DNA from: Paludibacteraceae bacterium
GTDB lineage: Bacteria > Bacteroidota > Bacteroidia > Bacteroidales > Paludibacteraceae
NCBI GenBank assembly: GCA_031292565.1
Contig: JARLGW010000001.1
Location: 186,001-250,000, forward strand
Direction: 5' to 3'
Length of the DNA: 64,000 bases
Shown: piece after piece, positions 52,746 to 63,321 of the stretch
Numbering within the stretch: position 1 is the stretch's first letter
Layout: the number at the start of each line of letters is the position of its first letter
Notes under the pieces: generated by a model
Told to the model about the DNA's origin: nothing
Seen by the model: only the letters and a program-made list of their open reading frames with translations
Databases searched by the model: none
Program-made: the position numbers and the translations under genes

Positions 52746-53831
52746 TTACAAAAATTTCGCTTTAAGGGCTTCAACCACTTCATCGGGCGTAGGCACAATA
52801 CCACCTAAACGTCCAAAATATTCAACGCTTACCTTTCCGTTAACGGCAAGGCGAACGTCTTCAATCATTTGTCCGGCATTCATTTCAACTGCAAGGAAAC
52901 CTTTCACTTTTGAAGAACTGGCATAGGATTGAATCAATTTTGTTGGGAAAGGCCACAAGGTGATAGGGCGAATTAACCCAAGTTTAATACCTTGCTCTCT
53001 AGCCAATTCCACCGCTTTTTGACACACGCGCGCCGAAGACCCGAATGCAACCAATAAATATTCGGCATCTTCGCAAGCTAATTCTTCATATCTTACTTCG
53101 TTTTCTTCAATTTCTCGATATTTTGCTTGAAACTTTAAGTTTCGTTGCTCCATATCTTTAGATTCCAGTTCTAAAGAAGTAATTACGTTGGGTTTTCTGC
53201 TTGCAGGCTTACCGTAGGTTGCCCAAGGAGATTGTTTTTCAATTTCAGATTTAGTCAATCGATCAACAAAGGGTGGAAGTACCACTTTTTCCATCATTTG
53301 ACCAATTACACCATCAGCCAAAATCATGGCCGGGTTTGAATATTTGAATGCCAAATCGAATGAAAGAGCTGTAAAATCAGCCATTTCCTGTACCGAAGCA
53401 GGGGCTAGTACTATTACTTTATAATCGCCGTGACCACCACCTTTTACAGCTTGAAAATAATCGGCCTGACTTGGTTGGATAGTTCCCAAACCGGGACCTC
53501 CACGCATTACGTTTACTATTAAACAAGGGAGTTCGGCTCCTGCAATATAAGAGATTCCTTCTTGTTTCAAACTAACGCCAGGGCTGGATGATGAAGTCAT
53601 TACTTTTTTACCACATCCGGCACCGCCGTACACCATGTTAATGGCGGCAACTTCGCTTTCGGCTTGTAGTACAACCATTCCGGTTGTTTTCCAAGGTTGC
53701 TCGTCCATTAATGTTTCCATAATTTCAGATTGAGGAGTAATTGGATAACCAAAATAACCATCACAACCACAACGAATTGCAGCATGAGCGATGGCTTCGT
53801 TCCCCTTCATCAATTTTATTTCTTCACTCAT
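52746..53831 (-). CDS. korA: 2-oxoacid:ferredoxin oxidoreductase, alpha subunit (KorA/VorB type)
   Basis: 361 residues. KLMKGNEAIAHAAIRCGCDG, GYFGYPITPQSEIMETLMD, QAESEVAAINMVYGGAGCGK, TSSSSPGVSLKQEGISYIAG and GGPGLGTIQPSQADYFQAVK are the pyruvate-oxidoreductase alpha-chain signature. In Bacteroidetes, close homologues are named VorB (3-methyl-2-oxobutanoate) or KorA (2-oxoglutarate), and sequence reading alone does not decide. Confidence 0.92.
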   Translation of the reverse strand: MSEEIKLMKGNEAIAHAAIRCGCDGYFGYPITPQSEIMETLMDEQPWKTTGMVVLQAESEVAAINMVYGGAGCGKKVMTSSSSPGVSLKQEGISYIAGAELPCLIVNVMRGGPGLGTIQPSQADYFQAVKGGGHGDYKVIVLAPASVQEMADFTALSFDLAFKYSNPAMILADGVIGQMMEKVVLPPFVDRLTKSEIEKQSPWATYGKPASRKPNVITSLELESKDMEQRNLKFQAKYREIEENEVRYEELACEDAEYLLVAFGSSARVCQKAVELAREQGIKLGLIRPITLWPFPTKLIQSYASSSKVKGFLAVEMNAGQMIEDVRLAVNGKVSVEYFGRLGGIVPTPDEVVEALKAKFL

Positions 53832-53888
53832 TTTTCCTTTAATTAAATTAAATTCAAAAACTAAGATAACGTAGGCATATCTGCCGAG

Positions 53889-54122
53889 TTATTCAACTTT
53901 AACTTTATAAACAGAAATACACGCGTCAGGACACACATAGCCGCAGGCTGAACATCCCACGCAAGCATCTTCATTTGCCATATAGGCAAAATTGTATCCT
54001 TTTGCATTCACCTGTTTTGATAGGGCTAATACTTTAGACGGGCATGCAACTATACATAATTCACATCCTTTACATCTTTCGGTATTAACAACTACCGCAC
54101 CTTTTATTTTTCCCATAATCAA
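53889..54122 (-). CDS. korD: 2-oxoacid:ferredoxin oxidoreductase, delta (2x[4Fe-4S] ferredoxin) subunit
   Basis: 77 residues with two [4Fe-4S] motifs, CKGCELCIVACPSKVL and CVGCSACGYVCPDACI. It takes electrons from the TPP subunit. First in korD-A-B-C. TACCTTTG (54159-54152 on the minus strand) fits a -7 element ahead of it. Confidence 0.92.
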   Translation of the reverse strand: MIMGKIKGAVVVNTERCKGCELCIVACPSKVLALSKQVNAKGYNFAYMANEDACVGCSACGYVCPDACISVYKVKVE

Positions 54123-54222
54123 TACTATTATTTTTTACTCAAAAAACTTCGCAAAGGTAGCTCATTTAAGCAAATAATTTATCGCTAAGCTCTTAAAACA
54201 AAGCATTATTAACAATTATATA

Positions 54223-56841
54223 TTATTTTTTTAGTGTTAACAAACTCTCTTCCAGCGACTTTATCTTGCTTTCGGCATCTGCTTGTTTTTTGCGTTCATT
54301 ATCTACAATTTCGGGTTTGGCATTGGCCACAAATCGCTCGTTGCTTAGTTTTGCCATTACCGATTTCAAGAAGCCTTTTAAGTAGCCTATTTCTTCTTCT
54401 ATTTTCTTTATTTCGGCTTCTACATCCACTTTATCGTCCAATGGAATAGCATATTCCGTACGGCCAACCATAAAGGATGCCGATGTTGGTGTTTTAGCGT
54501 CAACCGTACTAATAGACGATAGATTACCCATTTTAACGACAACTTCGCTCAACACACAATCCGTTGCGCCTATTAGTTGAAGTTCCAGCACATCTTTATT
54601 CGGAATATTTTTGTCTAAACGAATGGTTCTGATTCCGGCTACAATTTCTTTAACTTCTTCAAATTGAGCTATTATATTGGCATCAACTGCACCCGAGGTA
54701 GGCATTAGGCTTATCATGATACTATCGTCGTCGGCCCTGTCCTTCAGCGCATGATAAAGTTCCTCGGTAATAAAGGGGAGGAACGGATGCAACAGCTTTA
54801 ATAGCTTTTCAAAGAAAACAAGGGTTGATTCATACGTTTGCTTGTCAATTGGTTGTTGATAAGCAGGCTTAACCACCTCCAGATACCATGACGAGAATTC
54901 ATCCCAAAAGAGCTTATAAACAGCCATCAACGCTTCGGACAAACGATATTTATTAAACAAATCATCAATTTCATCTATTGCCTGGCTTAACCTTGAATCA
55001 AACCATTGAATGGCGATTTCTGACGATTTTGGTTGCTTAATATCAGCTACTTCCCATCCTTTTATCAGTCGAAGAGCATTCCAAATCTTATTATTAAAGT
55101 TTCGGCCTTGTTCGCACAGGCTATCGTCGTAAGGAAGGTCATTACCAGCAGGTGAAGTCAGCAACATACCCAAACGAACAGCATCGGCACCAAAATGCGC
55201 GATTAAATCGAGTGGATCGGGCGAATTACCTAATGACTTAGACATCTTCCGACCTAATTTATCGCGCACGATACCAGTTAGATATACATTCTTGAAAGGA
55301 TATTTTCCACGCCATTCGTACCCGGCCACTACCATACGAGCTACCCAAAAGAAAAGAATTTCGGGAGCCGTAACCAAGTCGTTAGTTGGATAGTAATAAT
55401 TTATTTCGTCATTCTCAGGGTTGTTTATACCATCAAACACGGATATAGGCCACAACCAGGAGGAGAACCAAGTATCCAGGCAATCTTCATCCTGCCTTAA
55501 ATCATTAATTGTAAGATTTTTATTTCCAGTTTTCTCAATGGCTAGTTTAAGTGCTTCGGCTTCCGAATTTGCCACTACAAACCCACCTTGAGGCAGGTAA
55601 TAAGCAGGTATCCGATGTCCCCACCACAGCTGACGGGAGATACACCAATCCTTCACGTTTTCCATCCAATGGCGGTAGGTGTTTTTGAATTTTGCTGGAT
55701 GAAGTTGAATGGTGTCGTTCATTACGGCTTTCAAGGCCGGTTGTGCCAGCTCTTCCATCTTGAGGAACCATTGCATCGAAAGTTTAGGTTCTATCACCGC
55801 ATCGGTTCTTTCGGAGAAACCGACTTTGTTTACATAGGCTTCCACTTTTTCAAGCAAACCGGCATCAGCCAAATCTTTTTCAATCTTTTCGCGTACTACA
55901 AAACGATCCAAGCCATTGTATTGAGCTCCGTTTTCGTTCAGCGTACCGTTGTCATTGAATATATCTATGGTTTGCAGGTTGTATTTTTCACCCAGCATGT
56001 AGTCGTTCACATCGTGAGCAGGGGTTACTTTCAAGCAACCCGTACCGAACTCAATATCCACGTAATCGTCCTCAATAACAGGTATTTCCCTGTTTACAAG
56101 CGGTACAATTACTTTTTTACCTCGCAAATGTGCTTTACTTTCATCGTTGGGGTTGATACACATGGCGGTATCACCCATAATGGTTTCGGGGCGGGTGGTT
56201 GCTACCACTGCATAACCGGCTTCACCCACTATTTTATAGCGTAAGTAGTACAATTTGCCTTGTTGCTCCTTATATATCACCTCTTCGTCAGAGAGTGCCG
56301 TCAGAGCCTTAGGATCCCAATTAACCATACGTACGCCGCGATATATCTTTCCTTTGCTATACAGATCTACAAACACTTTAATTACACTTTCGGAGCGCAA
56401 TTCGTCCATGGTGAAACAAGTTCTATCCCAATCGCACGAAGCACCCAGTTTTTTAAGCTGCTCAAGTATTATTCCGCCATGCTTATGCGTCCATTGCCAG
56501 GCATGTTGAAGAAACTCATCACGAGTCAGATCTGTTTTTTTAATACCTTCCGCGGCTAGTTTAGCTACCACCTTGGCTTCGGTAGCAATAGAGGCATGAT
56601 CGGTACCGGGCACCCAGCAGGCATTTTTACCTAACATACGGGCACGGCGAACCAAAATGTCTTGTATGGTGTTATTTAACATGTGACCCATGTGTAAAAC
56701 ACCGGTTACATTAGGCGGAGGAATAACTATTGTGTAGGGTTCGCGATTATCGGGTTTTGAATTAAAAAAGCCTTTTTCCAGCCAATATTGGTACCATTTT
56801 GACTCAATTAAGGAGGGATCGTACTTACTTGCAAGTTCCAT
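54223..56841 (-). CDS. valS: Valyl-tRNA synthetase
   Basis: 872 residues, class I synthetase: [20 protein letters not shown] (HIGH-type site), the CP1 editing region (about 200-400, with [20 protein letters not shown]), KMSKS loop in [17 protein letters not shown], anticodon-binding helices and a C-terminal coiled coil (about 805-872, [14 protein letters not shown]). It charges tRNA-Val. Monocistronic between kor and the Usp gene. Confidence 0.97.
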   Translation of the reverse strand: MELASKYDPSLIESKWYQYWLEKGFFNSKPDNREPYTIVIPPPNVTGVLHMGHMLNNTIQDILVRRARMLGKNACWVPGTDHASIATEAKVVAKLAAEGIKKTDLTRDEFLQHAWQWTHKHGGIILEQLKKLGASCDWDRTCFTMDELRSESVIKVFVDLYSKGKIYRGVRMVNWDPKALTALSDEEVIYKEQQGKLYYLRYKIVGEAGYAVVATTRPETIMGDTAMCINPNDESKAHLRGKKVIVPLVNREIPVIEDDYVDIEFGTGCLKVTPAHDVNDYMLGEKYNLQTIDIFNDNGTLNENGAQYNGLDRFVVREKIEKDLADAGLLEKVEAYVNKVGFSERTDAVIEPKLSMQWFLKMEELAQPALKAVMNDTIQLHPAKFKNTYRHWMENVKDWCISRQLWWGHRIPAYYLPQGGFVVANSEAEALKLAIEKTGNKNLTINDLRQDEDCLDTWFSSWLWPISVFDGINNPENDEINYYYPTNDLVTAPEILFFWVARMVVAGYEWRGKYPFKNVYLTGIVRDKLGRKMSKSLGNSPDPLDLIAHFGADAVRLGMLLTSPAGNDLPYDDSLCEQGRNFNNKIWNALRLIKGWEVADIKQPKSSEIAIQWFDSRLSQAIDEIDDLFNKYRLSEALMAVYKLFWDEFSSWYLEVVKPAYQQPIDKQTYESTLVFFEKLLKLLHPFLPFITEELYHALKDRADDDSIMISLMPTSGAVDANIIAQFEEVKEIVAGIRTIRLDKNIPNKDVLELQLIGATDCVLSEVVVKMGNLSSISTVDAKTPTSASFMVGRTEYAIPLDDKVDVEAEIKKIEEEIGYLKGFLKSVMAKLSNERFVANAKPEIVDNERKKQADAESKIKSLEESLLTLKK

Positions 56842-57085
56842 ATTATCAATAAAAGATGTGATTTATAATCGTTGAGTGAAAAAGAATGACAAAATTAGAA
56901 AAATTCGGCAAAAGTACATCATAAATATATGGTATATCACTAAAAAACACCTTACACGGTAGGGGAGAAGAGGGATAATGAGTCTAATTAAACCTAAAAA
57001 TTATTCAAAAAAATCAGTTTCCAATATTTACTTAAAAAAATAAAATGTTATATTTACATGAATCTAATCTAAAACTATACTTTAT

Positions 57086-58195
57086 ATGGAAGATAAATTA
57101 GTAACAGTCGCCATTCATACTTTTGAAAAGGCTCAAATATTAAAATCGCTTCTTGAAAGCGAAGGGATTGAAACTTACATACACAATGTAAACTTAATTC
57201 AACCCGTTGTTTCGGCTGGAGTTAGAGTGAGAATAAAAGAATCGGACCTTCCTAAAGCTTTAGTTATTATAGAACAAATGAACTTATCATTAGAGGACAA
57301 AAAAGAAATCGTTGATTTAGAAAACGAAAATAAGATTTTAGTTCCGGTTGATTTCTCTGATTATTCGATGAAAGCGTGCGATTTAGCATTCAATCTGGCT
57401 CAATCTATTGATGCAGAGATTGTAGTATTTCATGCTTATTACACGCCAATTTACAATAACGTGCTTCTCATGGATGCGATTCCAACCTCGGTTAAAGACG
57501 ATGAATCTATCATCCGCATTGTAAAGCAAGCTAAGGCTGATATGGAAAACCTGACTAACTTATTGAAAAGGAAAATTGAGAATGGTTCGCTGCCCGACAT
57601 TAAATTTACAACCATACTAAAAGACGGTATACCTGAAGAGGAAATCATTAAATTCAGTAAAGAATACCATCCATCCATCGTGTTTATGGGCACTAGAGGT
57701 AAAGACCGAAAAGAATTGGATTTGATAGGAAGCGTGACAGCTGAAATAATTGAACGAAGCAATATTCCTGTTTTTGCCATCCCGGAGAACAATAAGTTGA
57801 ACGATTTTAACGATGTAAAAAACATTGCTTTTACAACCAATTTTGAACCTAAAGATTTATTGGCCTTTGAAAAACTGGTAGAATTTTTGCAACCACTCAA
57901 ATACAAAGTGCATTTTGTACACATCGAACAAAATAAAGATGCCTGGAACGAAATTAAACTTGCCGGCATCAAACAATATTTTAATAAACAATATCCTGAT
58001 ATTGAAACTGATTATATCTTGATTCAAGATAAAGAAATACTAACGGCATTAGATTCTTTCGTTAAAGAAAAGAATATTGACATTATATCGTTGACAACTC
58101 ACAAGAGAAATATTTTCTCGCGATTGTTTAATCCAAGCATTGCACGCAAAATGATCTTTCACGCTAACACACCAATGCTAATCTTTCACGCGTAG
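57086..58195 (+). CDS. DUF2007 plus tandem universal stress protein domains
   Basis: 369 residues. N-terminal DUF2007-type signal-transducing domain (about 1-70, VTVAIHTFEKAQILKSLLES) fused to two Usp domains. Usp1 (about 85-225) has ILVPVDFSDYSMKACDLAFN and the ATP-type loop GTRGKDRKELDLIGSVT; Usp2 (about 235-369) lacks a clear GxxGx9GS loop (ISLTTHKRNIFSRLFNPSIA). The first domain may bind ATP and the second may be structural. Role unknown beyond stress association. Confidence 0.85.
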   Translation: MEDKLVTVAIHTFEKAQILKSLLESEGIETYIHNVNLIQPVVSAGVRVRIKESDLPKALVIIEQMNLSLEDKKEIVDLENENKILVPVDFSDYSMKACDLAFNLAQSIDAEIVVFHAYYTPIYNNVLLMDAIPTSVKDDESIIRIVKQAKADMENLTNLLKRKIENGSLPDIKFTTILKDGIPEEEIIKFSKEYHPSIVFMGTRGKDRKELDLIGSVTAEIIERSNIPVFAIPENNKLNDFNDVKNIAFTTNFEPKDLLAFEKLVEFLQPLKYKVHFVHIEQNKDAWNEIKLAGIKQYFNKQYPDIETDYILIQDKEILTALDSFVKEKNIDIISLTTHKRNIFSRLFNPSIARKMIFHANTPMLIFHA

Positions 58196-58286
58196 ATAAA
58201 ATTGCTATCACGATGATTATGTTAAACAGAAATACCTCGATATTTATTTCCTATAATTTATATTATGTTAAATAGTTAGACGGGTT

Positions 58287-58329
58287 AAAAAAAGCTCCAA
58301 TTCTTCCCATAAGAATTGGAGCTTTTTTT
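58287..58329. terminator. Terminator after the Usp fusion gene
   Basis: Perfect 19-bp arms (58287-58305 and 58311-58329) with a 5-nt loop, poly-A and poly-T flanks; bidirectional with the converging TPR gene. Confidence 0.9.
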
Positions 58330-58353
58330 GTATCTACTTTATTAGTTAGGAAA

Positions 58354-59508
58354 CTATAACCCTCTAGCAGTTCTTATCTCCTTTTCTTTATCAAACATTT
58401 GCAATTTACGATAGATGCTTTGCAATCTTCTTAGCATCGTGTCATCATTATATTTCAATGATCTTGCTTTTTCGTAATAAGTAATTGCCTGGCGGTATAA
58501 ATCGTCGGCACTTTTCTTTAATGCGTCGGCGGCACTATTACTTGCCATAACTGATTTTTTATAATAAATATCTCCTTCCCCAAACAAAACATCACCATAA
58601 CCGGCAATGGCTTCAGCATAATCAGGCTTCAAATCAATAGCTTTTTGGAAATCGGCCAATGCTTCTTTTTGTTTGTCTGGTTTTATAGCATAAATATATC
58701 CTCTCACGTAATACAATACTTCGTTTTTAGGATTCAAAGCCAATGTTTTATCGATGTTTTCCAACGCACCTTTTTCATCCCCCTTATTAATACTGTACTG
58801 TATCTTATTTCTTAAAAAGTAATCATCTGTAGGATAAACAGCAATAGCTTCATTCAACGTTTTCAAATACATTACCGAATCCTTTGCATCTAAATATTTA
58901 TAACACAAACGTTTAAAAACTAATTTTAGATTGTTTTGAGTAAAGATAAACAAAGAATCTTTTGGAGATATTTTATCAGAACCTTTAAACATCTCTAAAT
59001 TAGGGATACTCAAGAAATCTTCATATACAGCCTTTGCTCCTTCAAAATCTTGTTTGTTGAATAAGATATTACCATAGTTGTTTATGTATGCCTTTGTTGG
59101 AGCAATTTTCTCAACAATATCTTCCCTATATTTCAACTTTCCTTTTCTTTTCGGATTATTCTTGCTTTCAACAACATCAAGTGAATCTGCAACAATCCAC
59201 GCTTTAAAGGCTTTATAAGCAACCTCACTTTGTATGTTTTCATCAGGTTTCCTTGCAGGCACTTCTAATCGTTTATTATCCTGTAGTTCAAACATTTTTG
59301 AATATACAAGACCATTTACATACCATGCATCCACCGTGTTTTTTGTTGTTTCATCCTTCAACGCTGCCGTTATTAATGTTTGAGCGGTAGCAACATCAGC
59401 CGAATCATCGGAAGATGCCTTACTCTTTGCTTTCTTTACATTCTCAACTTGAGCGAAAGTCAATGAAGAGGTTACCGCTAAAGCCAGTATTAGAATAATC
59501 TTTCTCAT
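58354..59508 (-). CDS. Periplasmic TPR-repeat protein
   Basis: 384 residues with signal peptide (MRKIILILALAVTSSLTFAQ). Tetratricopeptide repeats are visible at about 155-185, 240-290 (GDEKGALENIDKTLALNPKN) and 275-310 (KQKEALADFQKAIDLKPDYA), then a further pair near 340-375. TPR proteins mediate protein-protein contact; the partner is not visible. It ends the gyrA-TPR minus-strand run, 30 bp after gyrA. Confidence 0.85.
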   Translation of the reverse strand: MRKIILILALAVTSSLTFAQVENVKKAKSKASSDDSADVATAQTLITAALKDETTKNTVDAWYVNGLVYSKMFELQDNKRLEVPARKPDENIQSEVAYKAFKAWIVADSLDVVESKNNPKRKGKLKYREDIVEKIAPTKAYINNYGNILFNKQDFEGAKAVYEDFLSIPNLEMFKGSDKISPKDSLFIFTQNNLKLVFKRLCYKYLDAKDSVMYLKTLNEAIAVYPTDDYFLRNKIQYSINKGDEKGALENIDKTLALNPKNEVLYYVRGYIYAIKPDKQKEALADFQKAIDLKPDYAEAIAGYGDVLFGEGDIYYKKSVMASNSAADALKKSADDLYRQAITYYEKARSLKYNDDTMLRRLQSIYRKLQMFDKEKEIRTARGL

Positions 59509-59538
59509 TGGTTTTTAGTTATTAGTTATTTAAATTTA

Positions 59539-62127
59539 TTAATTCTCAGATTCGTCATTCTCTGCATTGTTGTCTTCGTCTTGATTTTCAACAATATTGT
59601 CGTCTTGATCTTCAATAATGCTTTCAGCAACAATGCCTTCTTGGCCTTCCAACAAAGCTTCCACCTCGTCTTCTTCCACTTCGGAAGTAACTTTACAAAC
59701 AGAAGCTATTTCATCGTTGCGTTTTTCCAAGTTAATAAGCCTTACTCCTTGCGTTGCACGTCCCATCACACGCAAATCGGCCACTTTCATACGAAGAGCA
59801 ATACCCGATTTGTTTATTATCATCAGGTCGTTATCGTCCGTTACATTCTTAATAGTAACAACTTTGCCGGTTTTATCGGTGATATTCAACGTTTTCACCC
59901 CTTTACCACCACGGTTTGTTACTCTATAATCATCAATATCAGAGCGTTTTCCATAACCCAATTCGGAAACAACCAAAATCGTTTCACTTGAATCATTCAC
60001 GGTAATCATGCCCACGATTTCGTCTGTCGGATCATTTTCATCCAGCGTCATACCTCTCACGCCGGTTGCGGTACGACCCATTTCACGCACCTTGGATTCA
60101 TTGAAGCGAATGGCACGTCCATTCTTATTAGCCATGAGCACTTCGCTATTGCCATCGGTTAAACGAACTTGTATTACTTCATCGTCTTCACGAATAGTAA
60201 TTGCATTTACACCGTTTATTCTTGGACGGGAATATGCTGCAAGAAGCGTTTTCTTTATTACTCCTTTTTTGGTACCAAACAACAAATAATGAGTTGAGTT
60301 ATACTCTGGGTCTTGTAATTGTTTTACCTTGATAAAGGCATTTACCTTATCATCGGGATCAATATTCAACATGTTTTGAATAGCTCTTCCCTTGGTATTT
60401 TTAGCCCCTTCGGGTATTTCATACACCTTCAACCAATAGCAACGTCCTTTCTCGGTAAAGAACAACATGTAACTATGCATGGAAGCCGGATAAATGTATT
60501 CAATAAAGTCTTCATCGCGCGAATTGCTTCCTTTTGAACCTACACCACCCCTATTCTGTGCCTTAAATTCACTCAATGGCGTACGTTTAATATATCCTAG
60601 ATGCGAAATGGTAATAATCATTTCATCGTCGGCATAGAAATCTTCAGGGTTAAATTCTTCTGAAGAATACACTATTTCTGTACGACGGGCATCACCATAT
60701 TTATCTTTTATCTCCTGTAATTCGGTTTTGATTATCTCCATTCTCATTTCCTGGCTGTCAAGAATCTCTTTCAAACGTTCTATTTGTGCCATAATATCTT
60801 CATATTCAGCACGAAGTTTGTCTTGCTCCATACCTGTAAGCTGGCGCAAACGCATTTCAACTACAGCCCTGGATTGAATTTCGGATAAGCCAAAACGGGT
60901 CGATAAGTTTTCACGAGCTTCATCCGGTGTTTTTGATTCACGAATAATCCGAATAGCTTCATCCAAATTATCCAAAATAATCATAAATCCTTCCAATAAA
61001 TGAGCTCTCTTTTCAGCCTCTCTTAATTCAAATCGGGTACGACGAATTACTACGTCATGGCGATGTTCTACAAAATAATGAATTAGCTCCTTTAGGTTCA
61101 ACATGTGCGGACGACCTTTTACCAAGGCAATGTTGTTTACGCTAAAAGATGATTGTAACGCACTGTATTTAAATAGCTTATTAAGCACCACATTAGAGTT
61201 GGCATCACGTTTGATATCAATTACCATGCGCATACCATCACGGTCGGACTCGTCATTGATATTAGAAATGCCTTCTATCTTCTTTTCCTCCACCATGTCG
61301 GCAATAGCTTTAATAAGCTCCGCCTTATTTACTTGGTAAGGAATTTCGGTAACGATTAATTTTTCCCGACCATTGCTCTCTGTTTCTATTTCAACCCTGG
61401 AACGGATCACAATACGACCACGACCTGTTTCAAATCCTTCTTTAACGCCAGCGTAGCCATATATTATGCCCCCTGTGGGGAAATCGGGAGCCTTAACGTA
61501 TTTCAATAATCCGTCTATCGTAATGTCCGGATCGTCAATATAAGCACAGGTAGCGTCTATTATTTCACTTAAATTATGAGGAGCCATATTGGTAGCCATA
61601 CCTACGGCAATACCGGAACCTCCGTTTACTAGCAAGTTTGGAATACGCGTAGGAAGCACCGTGGGTTCCTGCAAGGTATCATCAAAGTTATTTTGAAAAT
61701 CGACGGTATCTTTTTCAATATCCACCAACATTTCTTCTGCAATCTTTTTCAAACGGGCTTCGGTATAACGCATTGCTGCAGGGCTGTCGCCATCTACCGA
61801 ACCAAAGTTACCTTGCCCATCCACCAACGGATAACGCAACGACCACTCCTGGGCCATACGCACCATGGCATAATACACGGATGAATCGCCGTGAGGGTGA
61901 TACTTACCAAGCACCTCTCCTACTATTCTAGCCGATTTTTTATATCCTTTATTTGAAGCCACGCCAAGCTCATTCATTCCAAACAAAACCCGACGGTGAA
62001 CTGGCTTAAAACCATCTCTCACATCGGGTAATGCTCTTGAAACTATCACAGACATCGAATAATCGATGTAAGCTGACTTCATTTCTTCTTCAATGTTAAT
62101 CTTAATAATTCTGTCTTGTTCTATCAT
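59539..62127 (-). CDS. gyrA: DNA gyrase subunit A
   Basis: 862 residues. N-terminal [20 protein letters not shown], the region [20 protein letters not shown], active-site tyrosine in [18 protein letters not shown], and the C-terminal GyrA box-type repeats (for example [15 protein letters not shown]). The C-terminus carries an acidic tail (EALLEGQEG to NDESEN). In the quinolone-determining segment the residue equal to E. coli Asp87 is Tyr ([10 protein letters not shown]). GyrB is not in the window. GyrA rather than ParC is supported by the GyrA-box. Confidence 0.95.
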   Translation of the reverse strand: MIEQDRIIKINIEEEMKSAYIDYSMSVIVSRALPDVRDGFKPVHRRVLFGMNELGVASNKGYKKSARIVGEVLGKYHPHGDSSVYYAMVRMAQEWSLRYPLVDGQGNFGSVDGDSPAAMRYTEARLKKIAEEMLVDIEKDTVDFQNNFDDTLQEPTVLPTRIPNLLVNGGSGIAVGMATNMAPHNLSEIIDATCAYIDDPDITIDGLLKYVKAPDFPTGGIIYGYAGVKEGFETGRGRIVIRSRVEIETESNGREKLIVTEIPYQVNKAELIKAIADMVEEKKIEGISNINDESDRDGMRMVIDIKRDANSNVVLNKLFKYSALQSSFSVNNIALVKGRPHMLNLKELIHYFVEHRHDVVIRRTRFELREAEKRAHLLEGFMIILDNLDEAIRIIRESKTPDEARENLSTRFGLSEIQSRAVVEMRLRQLTGMEQDKLRAEYEDIMAQIERLKEILDSQEMRMEIIKTELQEIKDKYGDARRTEIVYSSEEFNPEDFYADDEMIITISHLGYIKRTPLSEFKAQNRGGVGSKGSNSRDEDFIEYIYPASMHSYMLFFTEKGRCYWLKVYEIPEGAKNTKGRAIQNMLNIDPDDKVNAFIKVKQLQDPEYNSTHYLLFGTKKGVIKKTLLAAYSRPRINGVNAITIREDDEVIQVRLTDGNSEVLMANKNGRAIRFNESKVREMGRTATGVRGMTLDENDPTDEIVGMITVNDSSETILVVSELGYGKRSDIDDYRVTNRGGKGVKTLNITDKTGKVVTIKNVTDDNDLMIINKSGIALRMKVADLRVMGRATQGVRLINLEKRNDEIASVCKVTSEVEEDEVEALLEGQEGIVAESIIEDQDDNIVENQDEDNNAENDESEN

Positions 62128-62228
62128 TTTTATAGTAATTTATTCAAATGCCCCCTTGTTAAAAATCACGCTAAAATAGTATAAATTATCCGATTATGAA
62201 AGCTAACGGCCAAAATATTATCAACAAA

Positions 62229-62256
62229 AAAGCCTTTTCAACAGGCGAAAAGGCTT
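62229..62256 (-). terminator. Terminator of ispE
   Basis: AAAGCCTTTTC (62229-62239) and GAAAAGGCTTT (62247-62256) pair; on the minus strand the T-run follows, 30 bp beyond the ispE stop. Confidence 0.8.
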
Positions 62257-62288
62257 TCCGTATTTTATTTATATTCAGCACATTAAAA

Positions 62289-63104
62289 TCAATCTAAACC
62301 TCCCTCCCATACAAAACAACCTGAAAAACATGATTTTAAATCTTGTGGCTCATTAAAAATGCCAAAAACGGAAGAACCTGAACCCGACATCGAGGCATAA
62401 ATGGCTCCCGATTGGTATAATTTATCCTTTATCAGGGCAATAGCCGGAAACTGCTGAAACACACTATGTTCAAAGTCGTTCTGCATTACATCTTTCCACT
62501 CCTCCACGGGCATGGATGCAATAGATTTCAACCCAATACTGGGATGCCCGGTTTTACACCCGGCATAAGCATCCTTGGTTGAAACGTAAATATTAGGTTT
62601 TACCAGCACTAGATACTTGCCTTTTAACGATATATTTATCTCTTCCAATACTTCACCCCGACCCGATGCAAATACGGGCTTATCGCGGATAAAAAACGGG
62701 CAATCAGACCCTAATCGGGTAGCATACGCTTCCAGTTGCAAATAGCTCAGTTGCAACTTAAATGAATTATTAAGCACAATCAGCATAAAGGCAGCATCAG
62801 CCGAACCGCCACCCAACCCCGCTCCAAAAGGAATATTCTTTTGTAAATAAATAGAAAGAGACGGCAATGAAAAATCTTTTTTCAGCAAATTATACGCTTT
62901 CATCACCAGGTTGGAATTAATATCGCCATCCACCTGTATGCCCGAAATATGCATATCCATTTGTACCTGAGGGCTTTCTACAAACTCCAAGGCATCCTTT
63001 ATACCTATGGGGTAAAAAATAGTTTCAATATCGTGATACCCGTCGGGTCTCTTCCCTACAATATTTAACCCTAGGTTTATTTTAGCATTTGGAAATGAAA
63101 GCAT
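62289..63104 (-). CDS. ispE: 4-diphosphocytidyl-2-C-methyl-D-erythritol kinase
   Basis: 271 residues of the GHMP kinase superfamily: PNAKINLGLNIVGKRPDGYH, ATP loop IPFGAGLGGGSADAAFMLIV (about 90-110) and late YASMSGSGSSVFGIF. It phosphorylates CDP-methylerythritol in the MEP pathway for isoprenoids. A -7-like TAATTTTG (63156-63149 on the minus strand) lies upstream. Confidence 0.94.
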   Translation of the reverse strand: MLSFPNAKINLGLNIVGKRPDGYHDIETIFYPIGIKDALEFVESPQVQMDMHISGIQVDGDINSNLVMKAYNLLKKDFSLPSLSIYLQKNIPFGAGLGGGSADAAFMLIVLNNSFKLQLSYLQLEAYATRLGSDCPFFIRDKPVFASGRGEVLEEINISLKGKYLVLVKPNIYVSTKDAYAGCKTGHPSIGLKSIASMPVEEWKDVMQNDFEHSVFQQFPAIALIKDKLYQSGAIYASMSGSGSSVFGIFNEPQDLKSCFSGCFVWEGGLD

Positions 63105-63275
63105 CTTTTTAACTAATTGATAATTTATAATTCATAATTAAAGAGGTTCAAAATTAACTTTTTTGGATAAGGTTTTCTTACTACGGTAAAGAAAAAATAA
63201 AAAGTTATCAACATATTTTGTTCATAACCCTGTTCATAAGCTTGTAATAACCATTTCCATTTTTACTGTTTCTCT

Positions 63276-63297
63276 TAAATTTGGTTTGTTACCTTTG
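63276..63297 (+). promoter_or_regulatory. Two overlapping -7-like elements ahead of dnaB
   Basis: TAAATTTG (63276-63283) and TACCTTTG (63290-63297) both fit TAnnTTTG; the second lies 25 bp before the dnaB ATG. No good TTG at 19 bp for either. Confidence 0.4.
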
Positions 63298-63321
63298 ATA
63301 GTTTCGGAAATAAAATTATAT

